NCBI GenBank assembly: GCA_017550775.1
Contig: JAFZOA010000107.1
Location: 1 to 7,846, forward strand
DNA from: Ruminiclostridium sp.
GTDB lineage: Bacteria > Bacillota_A > Clostridia > Oscillospirales > Ruminococcaceae
Direction of reading: 5' to 3'
Length of the DNA: 7,846 nt
Shown here: piece by piece, positions 1 through 5,374 of the stretch
Layout: each line of letters opens with the position of its first letter
Position numbering within the stretch: position 1 is the first letter of the stretch
Program-made: the position numbers and the translations under genes
Notes under the pieces: model-generated
What the model saw: the letters and a program-made list of their open reading frames with translations, nothing else
Database searches by the model: none
Told to the model about the DNA's origin: nothing

Positions 1-1555
1 GTATGGGCAGCACCTTTATCAGCGCGAGCGTGTCAGCACCGTCAATTCCCCGTGCGGTCAGAGCCGTTCGTCCGTAGGTCACTATCAGGGTGTCGGCGGA
101 GCTTTCGGACAGGATAAAGTCCTTATACACGGTCTCGCTCCCCGGCGCGGCAATCCCTCTCGGATAGCGCACAGCCGCGAGTCCGTCGGAATGGTACAGC
201 GCCCGTTCTATGCACAGCTTAAGCGTCGCCTCGTCGTAGGGCGACCATACCTCGGCTCCCGGGACAGTGCCGAGTATCGCAGCATCAAAGATGCCGTGGT
301 GAGTTTCGCCGTCCTCGCCGACAAAGCCCGCTCTGTCCACGAACAGGACAACGTGCCTGCGCTCAATGGACGCGTCGTGTATGAGCTGGTCGCAGCAGCG
401 CTGGAGAAATGTCGAGTACACCGCAAACACCGGTATAAGCCCCTGCGACGCGAGCCCGCAGGAGAATGTAAGCGCGTGCTGCTCGGCTATCCCGACATCG
501 AAGAAGCGCTCGGGGTGCTCCTTGGCGATGTGCTCCATTCCGGTAGCGTACTTCATCGCCGCGCTCACCGCGCAGATGCGCTCGTCGCTCTCCGCGAGCC
601 GGCAAAGCTCAGTACCCGCGAGCTCGGAGAAGCTGCGGCTGCGAAGTCCGGTCTTGTTCCCGCGCGAAACGCCGTGGTACTCGCCGGAGTTGAGCTCCGC
701 AGGCTTGTAGCCTTTTCCCTTCTTGGTCTTGATATGCACGATGCAGGGCTCGCCGGTGATCTTCGCTATTTCAAGTATCTCTATCAGTTTTCCTACGTCG
801 TGTCCGTTCACGGGGCCGTAGTATTTGAGACCTAAGCTCTCAAAGATGTTGCTCTGGTATATCGCGAACTTTACAAGATCTTTGGTGCCGCTCAGCGACT
901 TTGAGAGCTCCTTGCCTATCTCGGTATGGGACAGGAACTCCTTTACCGCTTCCTTCTTGTCGTAGTAGGAGCGGGACGACCTCATGCGGGTCAGGTAATC
1001 CGCCACCGAACCTCGGCTGCGCGATATCGACATTTCGTTGTCGTTGAGCACGATAATGAGGTTCTTTGAAAGCTTGTCGATGTTATTCAGACCCTCATAC
1101 GCCTGACCTCCGGTGAGGGCTCCGTCGCCTATCACCGCGATCACGTTGCCGTCCTTGTGTTCAAGCTCCATAGCCTTGGCTATACCTGCCGCAGCGGAAA
1201 TGGAGATGCTGCTGTGACCGCCGATGAACGCGTCATGCTCACTCTCGGTACTGCGCGGAAAGCCGGATATCCCGTCCTTCGAGCGCAGGGTGCGGAACCT
1301 GTCATACCGCCCGGTAATGAGCTTGTGTGTATAGCACTGATGCCCCACATCAAAGACGATCTTGTCCTCCGGGGTGGAGAACACGCTGTGCAGGGCAACA
1401 GAAAGCTCAACGGCACCGAGGTTGGACGCGAGGTGACCGCCGGTACCGGACACATTTTCTATGAGAAAAGCCCTTATTTCCTCGCAGAGCTGTTTCTTGC
1501 CCGCGAGGTCAAGGCTTTTTATAAAGTCGGGGGATATTTTCTCTGAAAGAAGCAT
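1..1555 (-). CDS. dxs: 1-deoxy-D-xylulose-5-phosphate synthase, 3' end beyond left edge
   Basis: Thiamine-diphosphate enzyme that condenses pyruvate with glyceraldehyde 3-phosphate, the first step of the cytosolic MEP route to isoprenoids; DXP also feeds thiamine and pyridoxal synthesis. I translated the frame from ATG at 1555: 518 uninterrupted residues are visible, and about 100 C-terminal ones are expected off the window (family about 620). Visible motifs are GGHLASNLG (catalytic-type His41), VGHQCYTHK (His72), GDGALTGG (143-150, ThDP/Mg2+ binding), LNDNEMSIS, YHGV (His294), the cofactor-activating Glu358 in VGIAEQHA, DRAG (407-410) and RYPRG (463-467). This gives the order ThDP-binding domain, pyrimidine-binding domain, then the start of the C-terminal domain. 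A GAAAGGGA Shine-Dalgarno lies 9 nt before the ATG. It starts 26 nt after the DUF212 gene, with no promoter or terminator seen between them. One local variant is YGPVNGHD, where Asp is usual at the Asn. Identity is very secure. Confidence 0.98.
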   Translation of the reverse strand, partial: MLLSEKISPDFIKSLDLAGKKQLCEEIRAFLIENVSGTGGHLASNLGAVELSVALHSVFSTPEDKIVFDVGHQCYTHKLITGRYDRFRTLRSKDGISGFPRSTESEHDAFIGGHSSISISAAAGIAKAMELEHKDGNVIAVIGDGALTGGQAYEGLNNIDKLSKNLIIVLNDNEMSISRSRGSVADYLTRMRSSRSYYDKKEAVKEFLSHTEIGKELSKSLSGTKDLVKFAIYQSNIFESLGLKYYGPVNGHDVGKLIEILEIAKITGEPCIVHIKTKKGKGYKPAELNSGEYHGVSRGNKTGLRSRSFSELAGTELCRLAESDERICAVSAAMKYATGMEHIAKEHPERFFDVGIAEQHALTFSCGLASQGLIPVFAVYSTFLQRCCDQLIHDASIERRHVVLFVDRAGFVGEDGETHHGIFDAAILGTVPGAEVWSPYDEATLKLCIERALYHSDGLAAVRYPRGIAAPGSETVYKDFILSESSADTLIVTYGRTALTARGIDGADTLALIKVLPI

Positions 1556-1581
1556 ACCGCAATGTCCCTTTCATAAAGATG

Positions 1582-2073
1582 TCAGATCGGGAAAACGAAC
1601 CCGATCAGAATACCGAGAAGCGCTCCGCAGAGCACCTGAAAAGGCGTATGTCCGAGAAATTCCTTGAGGTCTTTAAGCTCCTCGGTCTCGCTGTTCTCCG
1701 CCTCGATGTCCACTTCCTCATCAAGCTTTTCGACAAGCTCATCGTCAAGCTTGTCAACTATCTTTCGCAGGCGGTTTATCTCACGGGCGTGCTGTCCGGC
1801 TTCACGGCGCACTCCGCACGCGTCGTACATGACTATGAACGCGAAGGACATCGCGAGGGACGCTTCCACGGAGTTCACCCCGCACACGCGGCAGGTGGTC
1901 ATCGCAAGCGCGCAGACGAAAGCGGAGTGTGACGACGGCATACCGCCCGCGCCCCAGATACGTTCTATGCGAAGGGTCTTGTTCTTTATGAAATATATGA
2001 GTGTTTTGAGCACCTGTGCCGTAAGCCAGCCTACGGCCGCCGCAAAGAGCACCACATTAACATATTTCGACAT
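1582..2073 (-). CDS. Divergent PAP2 family (DUF212, YuiD-like) membrane protein
   Basis: Small membrane protein of 163 residues. It belongs to the family annotated as acid phosphatase/vanadium-haloperoxidase related, whose substrate is not established to my knowledge. An N-terminal hydrophobic helix (about 6-27) precedes GGMPSSHSA (43-51; PSSH resembles PAP2 motif 2). A second hydrophobic stretch (about 68-83) leads into YDACGVRREAGQHA (83-96), and the C-terminus has LGHTPFQV (140-147) plus a final membrane helix (about 147-161). Between the last two motifs is a long charged segment (about 103-138, rich in K, D and E) that looks longer than in YuiD-type proteins. Start: ATG 1 nt after the ispA stop, with an AAGGAAG Shine-Dalgarno formed by the last codons of ispA (G-R-K-R), so translation is probably coupled. 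Its place between ispA and dxs suggests, but does not show, a role with isoprenoid phosphates. Family assignment is firm; function is open. Confidence 0.9.
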   Translation of the reverse strand: MSKYVNVVLFAAAVGWLTAQVLKTLIYFIKNKTLRIERIWGAGGMPSSHSAFVCALAMTTCRVCGVNSVEASLAMSFAFIVMYDACGVRREAGQHAREINRLRKIVDKLDDELVEKLDEEVDIEAENSETEELKDLKEFLGHTPFQVLCGALLGILIGFVFPI

Positions 2074-2074
2074 C

Positions 2075-2950
2075 TTATCTCTTCCTTCCGAGAAGATCGT
2101 TCGTGAGCTTCTTCAAAAACTCATTATCATCAAACACATCGAGAGCTTCGACAGCCTTTCGTGTGTATTCCTCAGCTGCTTTTTGAGCGGCTTCAAGACC
2201 GTATGTACGGACGTATGTGTGCTTGTCGTTGTCCGCATCGTTTCCGACTTTCTTGCCAAGCTCCACGGTATTGCCGGTAACGTCGAGTATATCGTCAACT
2301 ATCTGGAATGCAAGTCCGAGATTTTCCGCGTACTCAGATGCGGCTTCTGCATACTCTTCCTCACGAGGGCTTCGGGCGCAGTAGACACCGCAAAGGCACG
2401 CCGCTTTAAGGAGCGCCGAAGTCTTCATGGAATACATCGGTATCAGAAGCCCGTCAGGAAGCTCTTCTCCGGCTCTCTCCGTGTCGATCTGCTGTCCGCC
2501 GATCATGCCGTCAGCCCCGCAAAGATAAGAAAGCGCACTCACACACTTCACTGCAGCCTCCGGCGGGATATCCTCCGAAGCGCATATAGTCCGGAACGGA
2601 AGGATCGCAAGCATATCCCCCGCGAGCAGTGCCGTCGCCTCACCGAACGCCTTGTGACAGCTCGGCTTTCCGCGCCGCAGATCGTCGTCGTCCATGCACG
2701 GAAGGTCGTCGTGTATAAGCGAATATGTGTGCATATACTCTATCGCGCAAGCCGCATCCGCCGCTTTCTCAGGATCTCCGCCGCACATTTCGCAGAAAGC
2801 GAGGGTAAGCACCGGGCGTATGCGCTTTCCGCCGGCGGACAAGCTGTATTTCGCAGCTCGTATCACTTCGCCCTGCGGGAGCTTATCGTCGGAGAACGCC
2901 CGGTAAAGTCTCGCATACGTCATCGCGACATATTCTTCAAACTTTCTCAT
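2075..2950 (-). CDS. ispA: Farnesyl diphosphate synthase / short-chain polyprenyl synthase
   Basis: Trans-prenyltransferase of 291 residues, expected to condense IPP with DMAPP and then GPP to give C15 farnesyl diphosphate, the precursor for undecaprenyl and quinone lipids. Visible motifs are GGKRIRP (40-46, diphosphate binding), the first Asp-rich motif HDDLPCMDDDDLRRGKP (80-96) with the two-residue insertion of bacterial type II FPP synthases, GGQQID (151-156), K176-T-S, the second Asp-rich motif DDILD (219-223) and GNDADNDKHTYV (237-248). Tyr76, five residues before the first Asp-rich motif, is the bulky residue that in this family limits product length near C15; this is an inference about chain length. 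Length is normal. The ATG lies 1 nt after the xseB stop and has no good Shine-Dalgarno of its own, so it probably depends on coupling to xseB. Product identity is firm; exact chain length is less so. Confidence 0.96.
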   Translation of the reverse strand: MRKFEEYVAMTYARLYRAFSDDKLPQGEVIRAAKYSLSAGGKRIRPVLTLAFCEMCGGDPEKAADAACAIEYMHTYSLIHDDLPCMDDDDLRRGKPSCHKAFGEATALLAGDMLAILPFRTICASEDIPPEAAVKCVSALSYLCGADGMIGGQQIDTERAGEELPDGLLIPMYSMKTSALLKAACLCGVYCARSPREEEYAEAASEYAENLGLAFQIVDDILDVTGNTVELGKKVGNDADNDKHTYVRTYGLEAAQKAAEEYTRKAVEALDVFDDNEFLKKLTNDLLGRKR

Positions 2951-2951
2951 A

Positions 2952-3137
2952 TTACTTTTTAGCCGCGTTCTCTAAGTTCTGAACGCTGAGCTTCGCTCCC
3001 TCTATCTCACGCTTGCATTCTTCGACGAGCCTTGCAGCCTCGCTGTACAGCTCCACCGCCTTTTCCAGCGGAAGATCCTTGTTTTCCATTTCCTTCGATA
3101 TTTCATCGAGCCTTTTGTAAGCTTCTTCGTATTTCAT
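2952..3137 (-). CDS. xseB: Exodeoxyribonuclease VII small subunit
   Basis: Small subunit of exonuclease VII, which binds the coiled-coil part of XseA to form the enzyme that degrades single-stranded DNA to oligonucleotides. The 61-residue protein starts MKYEEAYKRLDEI and continues as a charged helical hairpin with LPLEKAVELYSEAARLVEEC, matching the family's F/YEEAxxRLeeI...L.lEeaxxLYeeG pattern and usual size (60-80). An ATG three codons upstream (3146) overlaps the xseA stop as ATGA, but the AAAAGGA Shine-Dalgarno directly abuts that ATG. The same site is 9 nt from the ATG at 3137, and homologues begin there, so I prefer 3137. The gene follows xseA immediately and precedes ispA by 1 nt. A 64-residue form from 3146 cannot be excluded. 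Confidence 0.93.
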   Translation of the reverse strand: MKYEEAYKRLDEISKEMENKDLPLEKAVELYSEAARLVEECKREIEGAKLSVQNLENAAKK

Positions 3138-3142
3138 ATTCG

Positions 3143-4423
3143 TCATTCCTTTTCCGTGCTCTCCGCGACAGCGTTTATGATGCCGTCGGAAAGTTTTATT
3201 CTGAGCTTGTCGCCCGCGTTGATTTCATCCACGCTTTTAAGCGCCTTATCGCCGTTGTAGGTTATCGAGTACCCTCTCAGAAGTACCTTCAACGGGTTGA
3301 CAGCCTCGATGATTTCAGCAGCATGAATAAGTGAACGTTCCTTACGGTCGAGCAGAGCCGCATTCGCAAGCCTTATCCGCGAGTATTTCTCCGCACACTC
3401 CGAAGCTTTGTGATCCAGCAGATTGTTCATCTGTATTTTAAGCTTCTCGGCAGCAGCGTCGAGCTTCTGACTGTTCATTTTCAGTCGGTTCATAGGGCTT
3501 TTTCCCTTTATCTTCTCGCCGAGCAGATCAACAGCTACGACCTTCCTGTCCAAAGCGCTTTTCAGTGCGACATACACAGCCTTTTTCTTCGCTTCGAGAT
3601 CCGCTATCTTATCCGCCTTGTCCGGAAAGACCTCCATTATCGCTCCTGTCGGTGAAGTAACATGCTTGTCCGCAACAAAGTCAGCGATCGTATTGTTCCT
3701 CTCATGCCCTACTGCCGATAATGTAGGTATTCTGCTTGCAAGTATAGCGTCCGCGAGCCGGACATCGTTGAACACCTTATCTATCTTTTCCTTATCTCCG
3801 CCGCCTCGTCCGAACACTATCAGGTCTGCATCGGTGGTGTTGGCAAGCTCTATCGCCGATATCAGTTCATCAACGGCATTATCTGACATGACACCCGAAG
3901 GAATGAACAGCACCTCTACCATCGGCCAGCGTCTTTCGATATTGCAAAGAAAATCGTGTTTAGCCTCTCCGATCTCCGAGGTGATAAGACAGATCTTTTT
4001 CGGAGGCTTAGGAATCGGCCGCTTCTGCCTGAAATATCCGAGTGCGTCAAGACGGTCGCGGCGCTCCTCAAAGGTCTCTTCCTCATACGCGTTATCGTCG
4101 ATCTCTATCCTGGTCGTCCGTATGCGGTTGTAGCCGCCTTTGTTGTAGACCTCGATAAAGCCGTTCGCTATTACGGATTTTCCGGCAGCCGCTTCCCGGG
4201 GAGTGTTCCTTTCGCTCGCGTTGAACAGAACGCCTTCGAGCCTTCCCGTACCGCTGTTGTCCTCAAGCGCATAGTAGTAGGCGTTCTGAGGCCCATAATA
4301 CGACCATTTGACAAGCTTGCCCCGGACGTACACGTTGCGCAGGCTCTCGGCGCTCTGCACTATCATCGCTGCTCTGCTGTTGAGCTGGGAAACGGTGAGA
4401 ACAGTCCTGTTATTCTGCGGCAT
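3143..4423 (-). CDS. xseA: Exodeoxyribonuclease VII large subunit
   Basis: Catalytic subunit of exonuclease VII (426 residues, usual for the family), acting on single-stranded DNA in repair. An N-terminal OB-fold (about 8-110, starting TVLTVSQLNSRAAMIV) binds DNA. The catalytic domain follows, with ITSEIGEAKHDFL (148-159, Asp157), FGRGGGDKEKI (204-214, Arg206), FND (218-220) and SAVGHERNNTIADFVAD (236-252, His240). A long helical region (about 270-372) leads to a C-terminal segment with NPLKVLLRGYSITYNG. Odd points: the usual Asp four positions after the glycine in GHExD is Asn243 here, and the following strand reads DKHVTSPTG instead of the common DLRAPTP pattern. Start at 4423 is supported by AAGGTGG 6 nt upstream and overlaps the nusB end by 14 nt. 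A start at 4492 would add 23 residues with no family character inside nusB. The stop is 5 nt upstream of the chosen xseB start. Confidence 0.95.
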   Translation of the reverse strand: MPQNNRTVLTVSQLNSRAAMIVQSAESLRNVYVRGKLVKWSYYGPQNAYYYALEDNSGTGRLEGVLFNASERNTPREAAAGKSVIANGFIEVYNKGGYNRIRTTRIEIDDNAYEEETFEERRDRLDALGYFRQKRPIPKPPKKICLITSEIGEAKHDFLCNIERRWPMVEVLFIPSGVMSDNAVDELISAIELANTTDADLIVFGRGGGDKEKIDKVFNDVRLADAILASRIPTLSAVGHERNNTIADFVADKHVTSPTGAIMEVFPDKADKIADLEAKKKAVYVALKSALDRKVVAVDLLGEKIKGKSPMNRLKMNSQKLDAAAEKLKIQMNNLLDHKASECAEKYSRIRLANAALLDRKERSLIHAAEIIEAVNPLKVLLRGYSITYNGDKALKSVDEINAGDKLRIKLSDGIINAVAESTEKE

Positions 4424-4832
4424 CTTTTCCCACCTTCCTGATATAGTTGCCGAGAATGCCGTTGATAAAGCCGCTGTCCTGCTTGTCGGCATACTTTTTG
4501 GAAAGCTCCACTGCCTCGTTTACGGCTGCCTTCGGCGGGATCTTGTCACTGTAAATGATCTCGTAAAGTGCAAGCCGCAGTATGGTCTTGTTGACCTTGG
4601 GTATGCGCGATACCTCACGGGTACGGCTGAACTCGGAGATCACCGCGTCGAGCTCATCATACTTCGCTATGACAGCGTCGGCGGTCTTTATCATCTCAGG
4701 GGTAACGGACATCTCATACGCTTCCTCGCAGGCTTCCGCAAGCTCGGAGGGAGCTGTCCCGGAAAGCTCGTTCTGGAACAACAGAAGGAACGTGCCTTCG
4801 CGTATTTCTCTTCTTGTAAGTTTTTCGCTCAT
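4410..4832 (-). CDS. nusB: Transcription antitermination factor NusB
   Basis: All-helical RNA-binding protein (140 residues) that with S10/NusE binds boxA RNA and joins the rRNA antitermination complex. The family signature is complete: RREIREGTFLLLFQ (7-20, the Arg-rich boxA-binding helix), then RIPKVNKTILRLALYEI (76-92), IPPKAAVNEAVELSKKY (98-114) and FINGILGNYIRK (122-133). Two ATGs are possible. The AGGA Shine-Dalgarno touches the first (4841) but is 9 nt from the second (4832), which also gives a more typical N-terminus (MSEKLTRREIRE), so I chose 4832. The gene sits after the Asp23-family gene with a roughly 70-nt gap that contains a hairpin, and overlaps xseA by 14 nt. The nusB-xseA link (with folD between them in B. 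subtilis) is conserved in Firmicutes. Confidence 0.95.
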   Translation of the reverse strand: MSEKLTRREIREGTFLLLFQNELSGTAPSELAEACEEAYEMSVTPEMIKTADAVIAKYDELDAVISEFSRTREVSRIPKVNKTILRLALYEIIYSDKIPPKAAVNEAVELSKKYADKQDSGFINGILGNYIRKVGKDAAE

Positions 4833-4841
4833 GTTTTTCAT

Positions 4842-4845
4842 TCCT
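4842..4845 (-). promoter_or_regulatory. nusB ribosome binding site (AGGA) that decides the start
   Basis: AGGA lies flush against the ATG at 4841 (zero spacer) and exactly 9 nt before the ATG at 4832. A zero spacer is not expected to support initiation, so the site argues for the downstream start. No other Shine-Dalgarno is seen further upstream that could serve the first ATG. Confidence 0.6.
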
Positions 4846-4873
4846 ATATCACAGTTTTATGAACGCGAAGCAG

Positions 4874-4892
4874 CCCTCCGGTTATCGGAGGG
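4874..4892 (-). other. Intergenic hairpin between the Asp23-family gene and nusB
   Basis: Read on the minus strand this is CCCTCCG-ATAAC-CGGAGGG, a perfect 7-bp GC-rich stem with a 5-nt loop. It lies 11 nt after the Asp23-family stop codon (TAA at 4904-4906) and about 28 nt before the nusB Shine-Dalgarno. The bases after it (CTGCTTCGCG) are not a U-tract, so it is not a standard intrinsic terminator. It could stabilise or process the upstream message, or modulate expression of nusB and the genes below. The structure is certain from sequence; its role is inference. Its 3' arm contains GGAGG but no start codon follows at a usable distance. Confidence 0.5.
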
Positions 4893-4903
4893 TCACTTGA
4901 GCG

Positions 4904-5257
4904 TTATTTTCCTTTTACAGCCACGATCTTGACGTTTACCTTGGACACAGCGATTCCGGTCATGTTCTGAACGGCAGACTTCACATGATCCTGTACCGTT
5001 TTCGCTACCTCATACGCCTTGAAGCCTATCTCGGTCACTATTGCTACATCAATGACTGCGGAGTCCGAGTCGAGGCGAACCCTTATCGGCGAGACCAGCT
5101 TTGACGTTACCGGTGCGCCGGAGAGCACAGCGAGCTTACCCGCCGAGCTTACCGCAACTCCTTCTACCTCGGCCGCCGCGGTCTCGGCTATGCTCACGAT
5201 GACATTTGACGATACCTTCAGCGTACCCGCTGCTGAACCGACGGTGTTATTATCCAT
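4904..5257 (-). CDS. Asp23/Gls24 family protein (YqhY-like, DUF322)
   Basis: Protein of 117 residues in the Asp23/Gls24 family. Its position between spoIIIAH and nusB matches B. subtilis YqhY, which has been linked to control of acetyl-CoA carboxylase. Family features in order are GTLKVSSNVIVSIAETAA (11-28), EVEGVAVSS (30-38), a variable segment, PIRVRLDSDSAVIDVAIVTE (57-76), VAKTVQDHVKSAVQNMTG (84-101) and a final strand with VSKVNVKIVAV (104-114). There is no signal peptide or membrane helix, so it is probably cytoplasmic or membrane-associated through partners. Start: ATG at 5257 is 7 nt after GGAGG, while the ATG at 5263 is only 1 nt from it. A sigma-A-like promoter about 80 nt upstream makes this the likely first gene of the nusB-dxs transcript. 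accB and accC, its usual neighbours in B. subtilis, are absent here. Family is firm; the specific role is not. Confidence 0.92.
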   Translation of the reverse strand: MDNNTVGSAAGTLKVSSNVIVSIAETAAAEVEGVAVSSAGKLAVLSGAPVTSKLVSPIRVRLDSDSAVIDVAIVTEIGFKAYEVAKTVQDHVKSAVQNMTGIAVSKVNVKIVAVKGK

Positions 5258-5263
5258 ATCCAT

Positions 5264-5270
5264 ACCTCCG
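5264..5270 (-). promoter_or_regulatory. Ribosome binding site of the Asp23-family gene
   Basis: CGGAGGT is a near-perfect Shine-Dalgarno. It lies 1 nt from the ATG at 5263 and 7 nt (from GGAGG) from the ATG at 5257, so the second start is favoured, giving a protein two residues shorter. Confidence 0.65.
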
Positions 5271-5293
5271 AATAAATGCGATACTGAGGCGGC

Positions 5294-5318
5294 GCGGCGG
5301 GCTTTTTCCCCGTGCCGC
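5294..5318 (-). other. GC-rich leader hairpin upstream of the Asp23-family gene
   Basis: On the minus strand the leader reads GCGG-CA-CGGG, then the loop GAAAAAG, then CCCG-CCGC: two 4-bp GC stems separated by a 2-nt bulge. It begins about 10 nt after the expected transcription start and ends about 24 nt before the Shine-Dalgarno. No U-tract follows, so it is not a standard terminator. It may protect the 5' end of the mRNA or affect translation. The fold is read directly from the sequence; any function is inference. Confidence 0.45.
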
Positions 5319-5334
5319 TGATCATAATACAACC

Positions 5335-5363
5335 ATTATATCACAAAAATCCGAAATGTACAA
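5335..5363 (-). promoter_or_regulatory. Sigma-A-type promoter with extended -10
   Basis: On the minus strand, TTGTAC (5358-5363) and TATAAT (5335-5340) are separated by exactly 17 nt, and TG plus one base precedes the -10 to give an extended -10. The surrounding sequence is AT-rich and the element begins about 12 nt after the spoIIIAH stop. Transcription would begin near 5328, giving a leader of about 70 nt before the Asp23-family start. This would let asp23-nusB-xseA-xseB-ispA-DUF212-dxs be expressed in growing cells, independently of the sporulation-specific spoIIIA message. The match to consensus is strong; activity is inferred. Confidence 0.78.
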
Positions 5364-5374
5364 CAGTTTTTTTA

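Noticed and set aside
191..835. Plus-strand open frame of 214 codons opposite dxs.
   Set aside because: Lies entirely within dxs, whose translation is continuous with all expected motifs; no domain or start signal supports the antisense frame.
1556..1581. Thiamine-type riboswitch or promoter ahead of dxs.
   Set aside because: The 26-nt gap is too short for a riboswitch and contains only the Shine-Dalgarno region.
1732..1755. Perfect inverted repeat GACAAGCT-N8-AGCTTGTC.
   Set aside because: It lies inside the DUF212 coding sequence and follows from the repeated K-L-D-D-E peptide segment, so it is explained by coding and is not evidence of a regulatory site.
1664..2962. Plus-strand open frame of 432 codons opposite ispA and the DUF212 gene.
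   Set aside because: It is fully antisense to two genes with clear family motifs, its translation is low-complexity (Ser/Arg-rich) with no recognisable domain, and no Shine-Dalgarno or promoter was seen. Long antisense frames arise from the codon bias of the real genes.
4424..4492. Possible 23-residue N-terminal extension of XseA from an upstream start.
   Set aside because: It lies inside nusB, matches no XseA N-terminus, and the ATG at 4423 has its own good Shine-Dalgarno.
4874..4892. Hairpin before nusB considered as a rho-independent terminator.
   Set aside because: No U-tract follows the stem on the minus strand, and none is directly adjacent on the plus strand; it is kept only as a structure of unknown role.
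5330..5332. TTG as start of a longer Asp23-family protein.
   Set aside because: It lies only a few bases past the -10 box, at about the expected transcription start, and the extra residues are encoded by the leader hairpin. ATG at 5257 has a strong Shine-Dalgarno.
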